Position numbers and translations under genes: made by a program. 64,000 bases of DNA, taken from assembly GCF_031143425.1 (NCBI RefSeq), contig NC_090437.1, positions 847,677,978 to 847,741,977 on the forward strand. Direction: 5' to 3'. Positions within the stretch are counted from its first letter, which is position 1. Every line of letters starts with the position of its first letter. Positions 12,370 to 24,790 of the stretch are shown here, piece after piece. Source of the stretch: Pleurodeles waltl (taxonomy: Eukaryota; Chordata; Amphibia; Caudata; Salamandridae). The notes under the pieces are model-generated. The model was not told where the DNA came from and made no database searches. It worked only from the letters and a program-made list of their open reading frames with translations.

Positions 12370-15300
12370 CATTTAGTGTCTTGGTAATACAATCAAAGTT
12401 TATTTTAAAATGTCTTTAATTCTTTGTGAAAACCACAGCAAGTGAATCTCGAGTGGGCACAAAGTTGCTGATTATGCAAGACATTTAAAGGTAATACCTC
12501 ACATTTATTAGTATTAAGGTGAAATCCATACAGGTGGGAAATAGTAACAACTTGCTGAAGGAAAGGAGGAATCGAAACTGTAGTTTTAGAACAATAAAAG
12601 AGAATATCGTGACTCAATTTAAAAGCCAGATATGAGTGCATCTTGTCTGATTTGGTTAAAAAGGGTTTCAGTACGAGAACAGGCAAGAGAGGTTATAGCG
12701 GGCACCTTGGTGCAACCCTATGAACAAGAAGAAGTAATCTGAAAGTATACCATTAACACAAATTGCCGCTTTGGGGCCTGTGTACAGCAGGGAAATTAAA
12801 GCAATCAATTTAGGTTGAAAACCAATGTGTTTTAGTGCTTGAAACATAAAATCCCAACCAATCCTATGAAAAGCTTTTTCTGTGTCCAATATAATTGCAG
12901 CAATGGGATGGTCTAGTGTAGAGTCCTTGCTTAGGATGTTGAAAAAGACACAAGCATTTTTGGAGGCCAATCTGCCCTTAACAAAACTGAATTGCTCAGG
13001 GCCTATAAGATTATGTAAAATAGGGTTAATGCACATTGCCAACATTTTTGTGAAAATGTTATAATCAGAATTAACTAAAGAAATGGGACAATAGTTCTTA
13101 CACTGTTACTATCCTTTGGAATTAAACAAATTATGGCATCCTGGAAGGAGTCTTGAGAGGCACCATTAGTGATGAGAGTTAAGTGAAAGTAAAAGGTTGG
13201 GAAGGAGCTGCTTTGTGAAGTGACTATAAAATTCAATAGTAAAACCATCAGGCCCAGGCGCCTTTCCTCTACATAGCATAGAGGCAGCATGAGTGATTTC
13301 TGAAATTGTAATAACTGCAGCTAGTGGAATTAAATCAATATGCTGTGAAGGAGGGGGTAGATTGAAAGTATATATAGGTAAATATAAGTTGGTATAAAAG
13401 TTAACAAATTAATTTAAGATATCTTTATCCTTAAAAAGGGTAGTTCCTGCATTGCATAAGGATTCTATTCTAGTCCTGTCTATCCTGATTATAAATAGTT
13501 TGCAAGCAATTTTCCCTTTTTATTTTGACCCCTGTAGTTTTGTGCACTACTCTTCAATAGGTATGAGGAAATGTCATATGAGTGAATCTATTAAAAGTCA
13601 TTTTGGTGTCTATACAGTGTTGCAATGATGTCTCATTTGTAGAATAATAATAGGTTTATTCAAATGTGTTCATCTTGTCAAGTAATTGTTTTGACTGGGC
13701 TTCCATGGCTTTTTTCTTTCGCAAGACAAAATTTCTTATGAAGCCTCCTGCCACTGCTTTAAAAACATCCAAAATCATTACAAGAAAGGAATCAGGTGTA
13801 GTGTTGAAAGCAACAAATTCAGAAGCAAAGGCTTCAAATTGAGATGTAAGTGTAGTATCTAAAAGTAATGAATTACATCTGTTTGTGGGAAAAAGGGTAT
13901 GAGATCAAGATCTGTTCATACTAGTACGTGATCTGATATCAAAATTGATCCTTTATCAGAATGTAGGACATGTTGGGCTAGGGATTTAGAGGGAAAGAGA
14001 TAGTCCATTCAGGATTGCGAATGGTGAGGTGCTGAGTAAAAGGTATATTCCTGGTGATTTAGATGGCACATTCACCCTATCTCAACTAGTGATTTATGGT
14101 GGATTTAAATTGTGATTTGCACCTTTGTTGGACAAACATGACTGCTGAGTTACTATCCAGTACAGGATCATGAATTGGATTTCAGCCACCACCAAATATA
14201 ATATAATCATCATTATATTGGAGCAATTTATCGGAAATTGTGGTCCAGAAGGTATTATCTGGACTGGACCATACACATTAGAAATAGTTATGGGTATCTA
14301 ATCAACAAGGAGTTTAACAACAATCCATCAACCATTCAAATCAGATTCTTGGGTAACAATTTTAATAAATATTCTTTATGACAAAGAATCAATACTCAAT
14401 TTTTCTTCCCCATGGCAAGGGAAGCAAACACATTACCCACCCACCATCTTTTTAGTTTGGCAATCTCTAATTCAGAAAGGTGTGACTCTTTAAGGAATGA
14501 AACATCTGTTTGTAGTCTAGCTAACATCCTCTGCCTCTTAAAAGGGTTACCTAACCCTTTAATATTCTACAAAGCAACCTGTAAGGTATTACTGAAACAA
14601 TAGCATGTACAATTAATGTCTACAGTAGCAAGATCAGTAGAGAAATGAAACAAATATTGGTGAGATAAGAGGTTGCGTTGAGTGAGAAAAGAAACAGGGA
14701 GTGGGAAGCCAGGAAAAACAGGGGGCAGAATGGGACCATAAAAAAATATCAGTAAGAAATTAGTGATACAGAAAACATAAAGACAGTACAATTCATACAA
14801 ATGGCAACTCAGTAACATACCTACTAAACACAGAATGAGATGGAGGATGGTGACACCTGAAGACAATGGCAACAGCATTTGATCTCCATGAGACGGCAGA
14901 GCACGTTGACTTGGATGAAACATCAGATAGCAGTGAGACCTTAAAGAAACGAGGCATAAAGAGAGAGATACCTGTCTCATAAGAAAAGAGACATTGAGGA
15001 ATCAAGCTATTTTATAATAAGAGAAAAAACATTTGAGCTATAAGATGTAGGAGAAAACTAATAATTTAGTTAATTGTAAAACGAAAGCAGGCAGGAAAAC
15101 AAGTTAATATTCAAGTAATTCTTGAAGTGCCCATCTCTTCTCTTCGCTGCTGCTGAAGAAATTTCTGAATTGTGACATGCTCCTTATAAGTGACTGTGCT
15201 GTCCCTGTACTTTGCTTTAAACAAGCAGGGCTGAATTAGCCCAAATCTAGTAATTATGGCTCTCAACTGAGGTTGTGCATCCAGTAATTGTTTCCTGAGA

Positions 15301-15685
15301 TCTGCTGTAATTTTAGCAACATTCTGAGAGAAAAATAGTCACTGGCTGGCCCAGATAATTAGCTTTGTAGCATTGACAGCAGACCTCACTTGTTAAAGGT
15401 CTGTATATTGCAAGAAGAACAAAATAACTCCTTGTGGCTTTGTAGAAATTCTGGGAGCAAGGCTGTGGACCCTCTGTATGTGGAGGGGAGTGGTTGTGGA
15501 CATATCCAGAAACTTTGGGAGAAAAGATTGAAAATAGTCAGGTTAGAGCCCTCTGTGTTTTCAGGAAGACCATATAGACAGAGATTTTCCTGCAATTTTG
15601 TTTTTCAAGAAGTGCCGTGTGTATTTAAGGAGAGAAATCTCTGACCCAACATGAGAAACATGGGATAAAGCAAGTTAAAGACTAT
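12370..15685 (-). pseudogene. L1-like (L1/Tx1 type) LINE A: ORF1 RNA-binding domain, ORF2 endonuclease and reverse transcriptase
   Basis: Read from high to low coordinates. The ORF1 RRM-like domain is at about 15,590 (LCLYGLPENTEGSN, the GLPE..EG motif of L1-type ORF1), with its C-terminal domain near 15,130-15,250. The apurinic-type endonuclease starts near 14,590 (NIKGLGNPFKRQR, then FLKESHLSELE) and continues to a YGP motif near 14,270. The reverse transcriptase follows with PDG near 13,250, GPEQFSFVKGRL and LDTEKAFHRIGW at 12,995-12,855, and an FYCSKT block (normally FADD-like) near 12,600. Many stops and frameshifts show it is dead. An intact element would encode both proteins needed for target-primed reverse transcription. 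Its right edge abuts Harbinger element 1, and ORF1 resumes at 25,202. Confidence 0.85.
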
Positions 15686-15709
15686 GGCCCTCATTACAAC
15701 CCTAGTGGT
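15686..15709 (+). repeat. Left terminal inverted repeat, Harbinger element 1
   Basis: About 21 of 24 positions match the reverse complement of the right end. The following 100 bp contain GCGG/CCGCC motifs shared with the other family member. Confidence 0.85.
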
Positions 15710-15989
15710 AAATCCCGCTTTCCTCCGTGCAGAAGACCGCCAACATACTGCTGCGGCAGCGGAATTTCGCTACAGGTATTACGACCCACAGCTCGAAATC
15801 CGCCACAATACAGACATCCACACAAGTCCACCACACCAAAGGTCAGTTATAAACTGGCGATACCAAAACCGACACCGTCACGCCAACAGGAATATGCCCA
15901 CACTATCATGACCCATGAATCAACGCTCAAAATACACACACACGTACAAAACACAACCACATTGGACAATTCGAAATACACACACCTGA

Positions 15990-16225
15990 TACACATACAC
16001 ACACCACACCCACACACCCAATCCAATATAAAGCACACACCCACATCACCCATAAACCCTTACTACCAAAATTTAGAAAGAAGGCCAGAGAGAGAGACTA
16101 CCTAAAACAACACCAGCATCCACAGACACACAACACCATCACTTACACAACATCCATGCACCTCAAACAACACACACCAACACATTCCCTCACACATCAC
16201 AACAGACACCACCTCACACATCACC
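15990..16225 (+). repeat. CA-rich 5' leader of Myb1, element 1
   Basis: A cryptic (CA)-rich tract with repeated ACACACC and CACATC steps lies between the left terminus and the Myb1 start. The equivalent part of element 2 (about 37,850-38,110, minus strand) is rich in the same steps, so it appears to be a family feature. Confidence 0.6.
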
Positions 16226-16236
16226 CACACCACATC

Positions 16237-17768
16237 ATGGCACCTCAAAGACACCCCAGGTTCTCTGAGGAGGAGCTCATGGTCATGGTGGAGGAAATCC
16301 TTCGGGTAGAGCAACATCTATTCGGATCACAGGTGCAGCAGATGTCCATTGCAAGGAAGATGGAGCTATGGCACAGAATTGTCGACAGGGTCAACGCAGT
16401 GAGATAGCATCCAAGAACATGGGATGACATCAGGAATAGTTGGAATGACCTACGGGGGAAGTTACCTTCCGTGGTCTCCAGACACCAGATTGCTGTACAG
16501 AGGACTGGCGGTGGACCCCCACCTTACTCCCCCACAACTAACATGGGAGGAGCAAGTCTTGGCAATTATGCATCCTGAGGGGCTCGCAGGAGTAGCAGGA
16601 GGACTGGACTCTGGTAAGGCAAATCTTTACTACTTTATCCCCCACACCCAACCTGGATGCCATCACATACCGCCACCCTTACCCTCACACCCATCACCCC
16701 AACAACCCACAGATACCTCACTAACACAACCCACACATCCCAAACCAAGCCCTGCATGTAACACCAATGCATAGACACCCATCACCAAAGCATGTCCAGT
16801 ACAGAGACTCACTCATACCCCAAAATCACCAATCACACCAGGACCAAGCCAATAATGCAAGCACAGGAGTAGAGGGTCACTCACCCATTGCACAAGATGG
16901 CACACACACATACAATAACTATGCATTTACACCCAAACGGGACCCATACCCAAAGTCACCGGACAGTAGGTGCCAGACTTATCCAGTCCCCCCCACAGAA
17001 GAGATCCACAGTGATGACAGCAGCTCTGCACACCTGGATCAAGATGACCAGCCCAGCCCATCAGGGACCTCGGGACAGTCGGTTCCCCTGACACAGTCAC
17101 AAACCACCACAGAGCCTCCCCCCTCAGGAAACACCAGCACAGCACCCACCCAGTGGGCCCATCCCTCTGTCCCCAGGACACGTCAATCAGCAGTGTGTCC
17201 ACCACTACAGGGAACCCAGGCAAACCCACTAACACAGGACGATCAGGGACCTGGGGGAAGTGGCAGTGGTCACACGGTTCAGGGGACAGAGGCACAGGAT
17301 AACAGGGAAGCTGGGAGGACTGCTGTGCTACATGGGGAGGACAGGCCCAGGGAACCTACTCTCCACGAGGCACTCTCCAACATCATGGGAGCTTACCACC
17401 ATTCCCAGGAAACCATGGGCACGGTACTGGCCAAGTTTCAGGAGACCCAGCGCCTGCAGGAGGGACACTACCTGGGGATCAGGGAGGACTTGAAGTCCAT
17501 CAACACCACCCTGGTCACCATTTCAGAGGTGCTGGCTGACATGGGCAAGACCATGAGGGACGCAGTGGCACAACAAAGGGCCCCTGACACTAGCCAAACC
17601 GAGGAACAGCCTTCCACCTCCGCCGGCGCTAGTGGACAGGAGCCACCACCACAGGACCAACAGGCCACCAGCACCCTACCCACTGCAGAAGGAGAACCAC
17701 CCCACATATGGTCCCTGCGATCCAGGCAGAAGACAGAGAACATTGCCAAGACCCCCGCCAGGAAATAA
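16237..17768 (+). pseudogene. Myb/SANT-like protein Myb1 of Harbinger element 1 (two exons, disrupted)
   Basis: In the Harbinger superfamily a Myb-like protein binds transposon ends and helps the transposase enter the nucleus. Exon 1 is 16,237-16,613 and begins MAPQRHPRFSEEELMVMVEE, a SANT-like helix region with FSEEEL, MELWHRIVDRVNAV and WNDLRGK. It ends at a GTAAGG donor. Exon 2 starts at 16,999 after CCCCCCACAG and runs to the stop at 17,766-17,768. Reading phase 1 is conserved across the junction. The exon 2 product is rich in Pro, Ser, Thr and Gln, has a conserved helical segment with LHEALSNIMGAYHHSQE and AKFQETQRLQEG, and ends SLRSRQKTENIAKTPARK. A TAG at 16,405-16,407 replaces the CAG of element 2, and exon 1 is 2 nt shorter, so the copy is dead. 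Confidence 0.85.
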
Positions 17769-18248
17769 GACCCCCCCTGAATGTCACTTTTCTGTCGCAC
17801 TATGTCACCCTGTCCATCCTTAAACTGCCATTGCTCCACTTCCTATGCCACTTTGGTCAATGCACCTGTGAAACAAATAGACTGGACCCTGCCATGGACA
17901 TACCTCCACCATCACTCCAGCCCATTTTACAACCCCCTCCAGTTATTTGCACAGGAATAAACACACTTCAATCACAAAACAATCTGGAGTCAGTCTGTGC
18001 TTTCACAAATGTGTAATTGCAATATCTATGGAATATAGCAATGTCAATTTACTTGTTCACATACCAATGTAACACAGCTGTAGGCCAGGAGTAAACATAG
18101 CAGAGGGCACAAAGTGGGAGCCAGATCTGTGAAATGGAAAGTCAAAGTGACAAGTCAGGGTCCATACACTGAGTGAAAATGACAGACTTATGCTAGCTCC
18201 AACAATAGTATGAGATGTGGGAAGCAGTGACATCTTCTTACCTGTGTC
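17769..18248. other. Spacer between convergent Myb1 and transposase genes
   Basis: About 480 bp with no frame of interest. Element 2 has an almost equally long spacer (35,858-36,328). The two genes converge here, so it should hold both 3'UTRs. An aataaa at about 17,956-17,961 could serve Myb1. Confidence 0.6.
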
Positions 18249-19382
18249 TCACTGGAAGTATTGCATGATGATGTTGTTTCGGTTGTCGATATCCTCTTCT
18301 TCTGCCTCCTCTTCTTCACTGTCCACAGGCTCCACAACTGCCACAAGACCACCATCTGGCCCATCCTCCTGCAGAAAAGGCACCTGGCGTTGCAAAGCCA
18401 GGTTGTGCAGCATACAGCAGGCCACGATTATCTGGCACACCTTCTTCAGTGAGTAGTGTAGGGAACCCCCTGTCAGATGGAGGCACCGGAATCTGGCCTT
18501 CAGGAGGCCAAAGGTGCGCTCTATTATCCTCCAAGTTCGCCCATGTGCCTCATTGTAGCGTTCCACTGCCCTTGTCCTGGGATTCCTCACTGTGGTCAGT
18601 AACCATGAAAGGTTGGGGTAACCAGAGTCACCTGCAAATGTCAAGGGACAACTGTTAGAAATGCACTAATCCTCAGGGACAACCACATACCCAGACACCT
18701 TTGTCAACTGTGTTGGGACCTTGGTCTCACCTATTAGCCACACACGGTGCCTCTGGAGTTGCCCCATCACATAAGGGATGCTGCTATTTCTCAAAATGTA
18801 AGCATCATGCACAGAGCCAGGATACTTGGCATTCACATGGGAGATGTGCTGGTCTGCCAAACACACCATCTGCACATTTATCGAATGGTAGCTTTTCCAG
18901 TTTCTGTACACCTGTTCATTCCTGTTGGGGGGGGGAACAAATGCCACATGTGTACCATCAATGGCACCAATGATGTTGGGGATATGTCCCAGGGCATAGA
19001 AGTCACCTTTCACTGTGGGGAAATCCTCCACCTGAAAACGATGTAGCTGTGCATGTGTTCCAGCAGGGCAGACAACACCCTGGACAACACGTTAGAGAAC
19101 ATTGGCTGGGACATCCCTGATGCCATGGCCACTGTTGTTTGAAAAGACCCACTGGCCAGGAAATGGAGTACAGACAGGACCTGAACTAGAGGGGGTATCC
19201 CTGTGGGATGGCGGATAGCTGACATCAGGTCGGGCTCCAACTGGGCACACAGTTCCAGGATTGTTGCATGATCAAGTCTGTATGTGATTATAATGTGTCT
19301 CTCTTCCATTGTCGACAGGTCCACCAGGGGTCTGTACACCGGAGGATGACGCCATCTCATCACCTGCCCCAGCAGACATGCC
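18249..19382 (-). pseudogene. Harbinger DDE transposase of element 1, exons 2 and 3
   Basis: This is the nuclease that would excise and integrate the element at 3-bp TWA-like sites. Exon 2 (19,382 down to 18,731) opens after an acceptor at CTCCATAG and gives RWRHPPVYRPL, MEERHIIITYRLDHATI, the helix-turn-helix-like SFQTTVAMASGMSQPMFSNV, and the first catalytic Asp in GAIDGTHV. A GTGAGA...CAG intron of 99 bp (18,632-18,730) precedes exon 3 (18,631 to 18,249). Exon 3 has the second Asp in GDSGYPNLSWLL, the catalytic Glu in ERTFGLLKARFRCL, and an acidic tail ending YFQ. A 4-nt deletion near 19,035 (after YIVF) shifts the frame. With it counted, the three exons total 374 codons including stop. 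Exon 1 is at 24,791-24,873. Confidence 0.88.
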
Positions 19383-19828
19383 CTATGGAGGAGAACAGCG
19401 AGCAGAGAGTCATCCAACACTGAGGTATCACAATGTGTTATTTGCAGAAACGTTATTCATCCGCAATGTGCCGGTATCTGTCTGTATTCCCGGCCTAGAT
19501 AGGTGTGACACAGTTTTTATCCATCCCATGTGGCCCCCTGAAATGACAGCTGCTTGACCTATAAGGTGGGACAAGGGTTGATGAGGTAACTGCGCTGGCG
19601 TTGTACACCGTCACGGTGGGCGGTCGAAGACAGCAGCACAATTCTGCATTGGTTAACATTGGGTCCTATGGGTCTCAGAAGCCAATTACGATGTACGCCG
19701 GCGGTGACGATATGCACCGCCGCGGACGTGACCACCATTTTCTGTCTGTTCACTCACTTGATACCTGACCTTCAGCAGGAGAGGACCTACACTGCAAGTG
19801 CTGCTGTGACCTGTGTCTGGAAGCGACG

Positions 19829-22624
19829 ATGGCTACAGTGTCTGGGGAAAGGGCCCCTGTCTTCACTTCGGAGGAGTTGGAGAAACTAGTGGATGGGGTC
19901 CTCCCCAGTACACACAACTGTACGGTCCTCCAGACAAACAGGTGAGTACACTGTGAGCATGCTGTATGGGCAATGCCTGCTTTGAGTGGTGTGGATGGAA
20001 GATACATGGGGGGGCTGAGGCCTGCATGTGCGGATGGTGAGTGTATGTGCGTCAGGGCATGGGTGGGAACTGGTGGGCAATGAGTATGACGGCCCGGACG
20101 GGTGAGTAATTTCCTTTCCCCCTGTACCATTCCTATAGGTCAGCGCCCACCAAAAGAAAGGTATTTGACATGCCATCGCCAAGGACGTCCGGACCCTCGG
20201 GGTCTACCACAGACGGAGCACCCACTGCCGTAAAAGATGGGAGGACTTGCGCCACTGGAGCAAGAAGACCGCGGAGGCCCAGCTGGGGAAGGCCTTCCCA
20301 ACGTGGAAGGGGTGCCCGTCGCACCATTACCCCCCTGATGTCCTGGATCCTGGTGGGGGCGTATCTGGAGTTGGATGGGCGCTTGAGGGCATCACAGCAG
20401 CCACAAGGGGGTGAGTACACTCTCATTCAGCTGACTATGCGCTCATAACGAGGTGTCTGGGTTGGGGAGGTGGGAAGTGTGTTCCCCCAGGCCAGGGTGA
20501 ACTTGGTAGGCAAGATTCCTTGTGAGGCAGGCTATGTAGCACCCCAACCCTACTAGTGGTAAGAGCCATCTACACCTAGTCAGGCTCCTGTGACTTCCAG
20601 GTGTGCAGCAATTAGGCCTCGTACCCCATGGTCAGGTGAAATTTCTAGGAACTGTTAGTGCATGGCGTAGTGCAGAGGGCTGCTCCCTGTGTGTTGTGTC
20701 TGCAAACGGTAGTGGTGTTGCATGCACTGAACATGTTTTTCTTATGTCTTTCCCCCCCCTTTTTGTGGTCTCCCTGTTCTTGTGTGCAATAGCATCATCA
20801 GGCAGAGGAGCATTGGCACCGGAGCATGAGGGAGCTGCAACCCACTTGGCCCTAGAAGGTGAAGCAACGGAGTCTGAAGCCACCAGTGGGAAGGTGGGCA
20901 AGGGGAGCTCTACGGCGGGGACAGGAGCAGACACCAATGACAGTGACTCCTCCTCTGATGGGAGCTCCCTTGTGGTGGTGGGCACCTCTGTGCCCACCGC
21001 ATCAACAGGTACAGCCGCCACCCCACCTACCAGCACCGCCCTCCCAGCAGCCCCTCAGCGTGTGTCCCGTGCCCGCTCACCCAGGAGGGTGGGCATCTCC
21101 TTCACCCCAGGCACCTCAGGCCCTGCCCCACTCAGCCCTGCTGCCCTCAGTGAGGAGGCTATTGACCTCCTGAGATCCCTCACTGTTGGGCAATCTACCA
21201 TTTTGAATGCCATCCAGGGTGTTGAGAGGCATTTGCAACAAACAAATGCATACCTGGAGGGCATTCATTCTGGGCAGGCGGCCCAACAGAGAGCATTTCA
21301 GGCTCTGGCCTCAGCACTGATGGCAGCCATTGTCCCTGTGGCCAGCCTCCCCCCTTCAGCTTCCTCTACCCAGACCCAATCCCCTGTACCTCAGCGTATC
21401 CCAAGCACACCATCAGACCAGCATGCACACACATCAACACACAAGAGTGGCTCAGGCAAATATAAGCACCACACATCCCACAGGCACTCACACAAGCATC
21501 ATCCCCATGCAGACACACCAACATCCACTGTCTCCACTGTGTCTCCCTCCTCCATGTCCTCCTTCTCCCTCCCTGTCTCGTCTCCACTCACACTTGCATG
21601 CACTACATCCTCAGCCACTACCTCCATCACCAGCACGCCCATCACAACACACTGCTCATGTGCAATCACCACCCCACTACCATTCCCACATCCCCAGTGT
21701 CCTCTCCCAGTGTGTCTGTGAGCCCTCCTCCCAAACTTGACAAACGCAGGCACACGCCCACCCAACAGCCATCCACCTCACAACAGCCTCCGGCCCATGC
21801 ACCTTCACCAAAATTCAGCAGACGTACACCTCCTAAAACCACTACCTCTTCCTCCACTCCCAAACCCCCTCCATCTTCCCGTCCCAGTGTGTCTAAAAAA
21901 CTTTTCCTGGTAACCCAAGACCTCTCCCCTCCTCCCCCCGTCCTTCCCCTAGGGCCAGGCTTTCCAGGTCCCAGCCCAGCGCCTCAGACGCAAAGTCCCC
22001 AGGCACAGTGGTGCCAGCAACTGTGGGTCATCGAGTGCACCACCCATCAGGGCTGCCAATGTGCCACGTAGTCAGGGCAAGGACATTCCACCATCTGCCA
22101 AGGTGAAAAAGGTGCCCACATCCCGGAGGGAGAAGCCAAAACTACCAGCCACCAAGGGCTCAGCAAAAATAAAAGGGGATAGTGGCAAGACAAATGCGGC
22201 ACCATCAAAGGTGGGGAAGGGCCAAAAGCAGAAGAGCAGGTTAGGAGTGGGCATGGTGGCACTGACTGAGGGACCAGTGTCACACCTTCTGTCCATGACC
22301 ACACCAACCTGTACAGCGGCGAACACCGCTAGCTGCCCCGCCACCACAACCGCCACCTGCACCACCACCGGCACGTCTACAGCCTCAGCGACAGTCCCCA
22401 GCCTCTTCCCCAGTGGGTATCCATCCGAGGCTGCAGAAGACGTCCTGCTGTGTCCTTCAGCAGGTGCTGACCCATGCACCGCCGCCCTAGACACCGCCGC
22501 AAGCACCGCCACCAGCCCTGCGACGTACTCGGACAGTGGCACCACCGCTGACATGGCTACCATCTCCAGTGGTCAGTCGTCCGAGGCTGGAGGAGAATTC
22601 CTGGACCCTGAGCAGCTTCCATGA
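19829..22624 (+). pseudogene. Second Myb/SANT-like protein (Myb2) of Harbinger element 1 (three exons, disrupted)
   Basis: Exon 1 (19,829-19,941) encodes ERAPVFTSEELEKLVDGVLP and ends at GTGAGT. Exon 2 (20,139-20,410) encodes the rest of a Myb/SANT-like domain (IWHAIAKDVRTLGV, HCRKRWEDLRHWSKKTAEAQ) and ends at GTGAGT. Exon 3 (20,793-22,624) encodes an acidic Ser/Gly stretch, a conserved helix (ALSEEAIDLLRSLTVGQST, VERHLQQTNAYLEGIHSGQA), then a long Thr/Ser/Pro/His tail with HTSHRHSHKHHPH. The layout resembles Myb_DNA-bind_5-type proteins. One missing C in exon 1, one extra base in exon 2 and at least two frameshifts in exon 3 disable it. It lies antisense within the inferred transposase intron. 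Its role is unknown; target or end binding would be a guess. Confidence 0.82.
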
Positions 22625-22854
22625 GGCATGACTTCCATCACTGTTTGCACCTGCAGGTGGAAGGCAAAGCCGCAGCAGTGTGGGGTATGTCGCTACCTCC
22701 ATGGCGTATGATGCTACCTGTACCTCGCCAATCTCATGGCACACACACCAAGGTGAGGGAATTGTACCGGCCACACTGCACGTGGAGCACTCTGGGCACC
22801 ATGCCCCTTCCAGAACCAGTGGAGAGATACATCCACTACCTCAGTCCTTGGCAG
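22625..22854 (+). other. Myb2 3' region and start of the 74-bp array, element 1
   Basis: After the Myb2 stop a short unassigned stretch leads into one unit of the 74-bp repeat (from about 22,785), which is interrupted at 22,855 by the solo LTR. Confidence 0.6.
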
Positions 22855-23824
22855 TGTAGTGTAGCCAGTTTTAATGTAGCTTTATGCGCGTTTGCTTAAC
22901 GTATTAGGCCTCTGTGCACTTTGCCCTAGATGCATTTTATTTAACCTCGCACTGTTATTTTACAATAACCAGTTTCACGGTCTTGTTTTTATTTCATTCT
23001 TTCACACTGTTTAGCTTACTTTAGCAGTGTGTTCTCAAACAATACATTCTTGCTCGCTCTGTGCTTCAGTCAAGGATACAGTCTGGTACATTGCCAATAG
23101 ACGTGGTAGAAGTTTAGTCTTTAGGGTTTGTAGAAAGTACACATCCTTACGTAGGGACGTTTCTTAGAACATCAGCGTGTTAGTTATAAAAACGCTTTCT
23201 AGTCCTGGTACACGTAAGAGGGAGATTCCGACCAGGAACCCACAACTAGATGCTGACTGCCCTGTTGCAGATGCTGATGCAGATACAGGCCTTTGCTCAG
23301 GTATGAGGGTTGATGTCCTCCCGGGGGAACCTGAAAGGCAGGCTTAGAGCTTCACAGGCTGTGCTAAAAATATAACTTAGAGAGAACATAATTTAGTTGC
23401 ACTATGATAGCCTTATTCTTGTGTTCACTCTCCTCGTCACTATTTTAATCCTACTGTGTTGTATAGTTCTGGTTATAGCAGCTCATGCTTTGTTATCTAA
23501 AATGCAGTCGTTTTATTAAACCAATCTTTAAAACTCAAACTGCCTTTGTCATTTATATATGAGACCGCACTGTGTACGATAGAACCGGTTGTGACCTGAG
23601 TGACCACGGCTTCCCTGGGAAGTACTAAGATGTCATGCGCTCGGCTGCCTAATTGTCTCTTCCCTTCGGGGGAGATGAGGCACTGCTAGTTAGCCGGAGC
23701 AAAAAACGGGTTTGGGGTGACAAGGGTCCTTCACCATGGGTCAGACTTAGTCCCCCACACTGTGAACGATCTTGCCGCCCAAAAATCCAGTAGTCTCATT
23801 AGGATAATGAGAGCCTACGCGACA
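22855..23824 (+). mobile_element. Solo LTR inserted in Harbinger element 1
   Basis: A 970-bp block begins TGTAGTGTAGCC and ends CCTACGCGACA, the TG...CA of an LTR, with imperfectly inverted ends. It is flanked by GCAG on both sides (22,851-22,854 and 23,825-23,828). Removing it together with one GCAG restores the 74-bp repeat unit exactly (TTGGCAG then GATGAAGC). No internal retroviral region is present, so the two LTRs of the original insertion have recombined. The orientation is assigned provisionally. A 4-bp duplication is compatible with several LTR element groups. Confidence 0.85.
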
Positions 23825-23828
23825 GCAG

Positions 23829-24133
23829 GATGAAGCACTCTGGGCACCAGGCCCCCTCCAGAACCAGTGGAGAGATACATCCACTACCTCAGTCCTTGGC
23901 AGGATAAAGCACTCTGGGCACCAGGCCCCCTCCAGAACCAGTGGAGAATGACATCCACTACCTCAGTCCTTGGCAGGATGAAGCACTCTTGGCACCAGGC
24001 CCCCTCCAGAACCAGTTGAGAGATGTATCCACTACCTCAGTCCTTGGCAGGATGAAGCACTCTGGGCACGAGGCCCCCTCCAGAACCATTGGAGACTGTT
24101 ATCCACTTGAGTGACTGTGGCTTTGCACTCCCC
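23829..24133 (+). repeat. 74-bp tandem array, element 1
   Basis: Units start at 23,829, 23,903, 23,977 and 24,051 (exact 74-bp spacing), the last one truncated, plus a unit before the solo LTR. Each reads GATGAAGCACTCTGGGCACC, then CCAGAACCAGTGGAGAGA and ACCTCAGTCCTTGGCAG. Element 2 has the same array on the other strand at 31,011-31,345. Confidence 0.9.
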
Positions 24134-24340
24134 AGGATAAAGCAGTGGGCAAACCACCCTCTGGAGAGACTTGAGAGACTGTGGCTTTGCACTCCCCAGG
24201 ACAAAGCAGTGGGCAAACCACCCACTGGAGAGACTTGAGAGACTGTGGCTTTGCACTCCCCAGGATAAAGCAGTGGGCAAACCACCCACTGGAGAGACTT
24301 GAGAGACTGTGGCTTTGCACTCCCCAGGATACAGCAATGG
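24134..24340 (+). repeat. 64-bp tandem array, element 1 (about 3 units)
   Basis: Units begin AGGATAAAGCAGTGGGCAAA at 24,134, 24,198, 24,262 and 24,326 (exact 64-bp spacing), the last partial. The reverse complement is the unit amplified to 14 copies in element 2. Confidence 0.9.
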
Positions 24341-24790
24341 GCATGGAGCCCCCTCGTGCAGCAGTGGCGTTGTGCGTTCATCTGGCTGAGGTGCCCCCCC
24401 CTCCACCTGAGGTGCCTGTATATTTTCGGTCTGATGTCCCAGCAGTGTTCTCTCCATTTCCAGTCAGGTATCTAGTGTGTGCTTCGCCCATGCATTTTGG
24501 GCCCAGTGGTCCACGGACAATGATTGGTACACTATCCGGACTTGTGTAGTTGGTGTACATATTTGTATATACTGAATTTTGATTTTTGACTATCAGATTT
24601 TTCATGATTACACTGGTTACAATAATTTCCTTTTGTCCTTGCATTCTTCCAGGGGGTAGAGGGGTATATATGTAATGTTGCTGCATGTATTTGTGTGTAT
24701 GGTGTTGTGGGTGGGGGTGGAGGTATTGCGTGTTGCGTGTGTGTGTCACTCTCTTGCCCCCCTCCCCTGTGTTGTATGTGCAGTACTCAC
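24341..24790. other. Right subterminal region of element 1, inside the inferred transposase intron
   Basis: Aligns in order with 29,654-30,120 of element 2. It includes a TG-rich stretch at 24,690-24,780 and no separate gene. Confidence 0.6.

Noticed and set aside
20603..20792. Upstream extension of the Myb2 exon 3 frame to an ATG at 20,603
   Set aside because: The acceptor at 20,791-20,792 and the matching acceptor in element 2 place this stretch in an intron; similarity between copies begins at CATCATCAGG.
24032..24457. Minus-strand ORFs of 141, 114 and 81 codons
   Set aside because: The same artefact from the 74-bp and 64-bp arrays of element 1.
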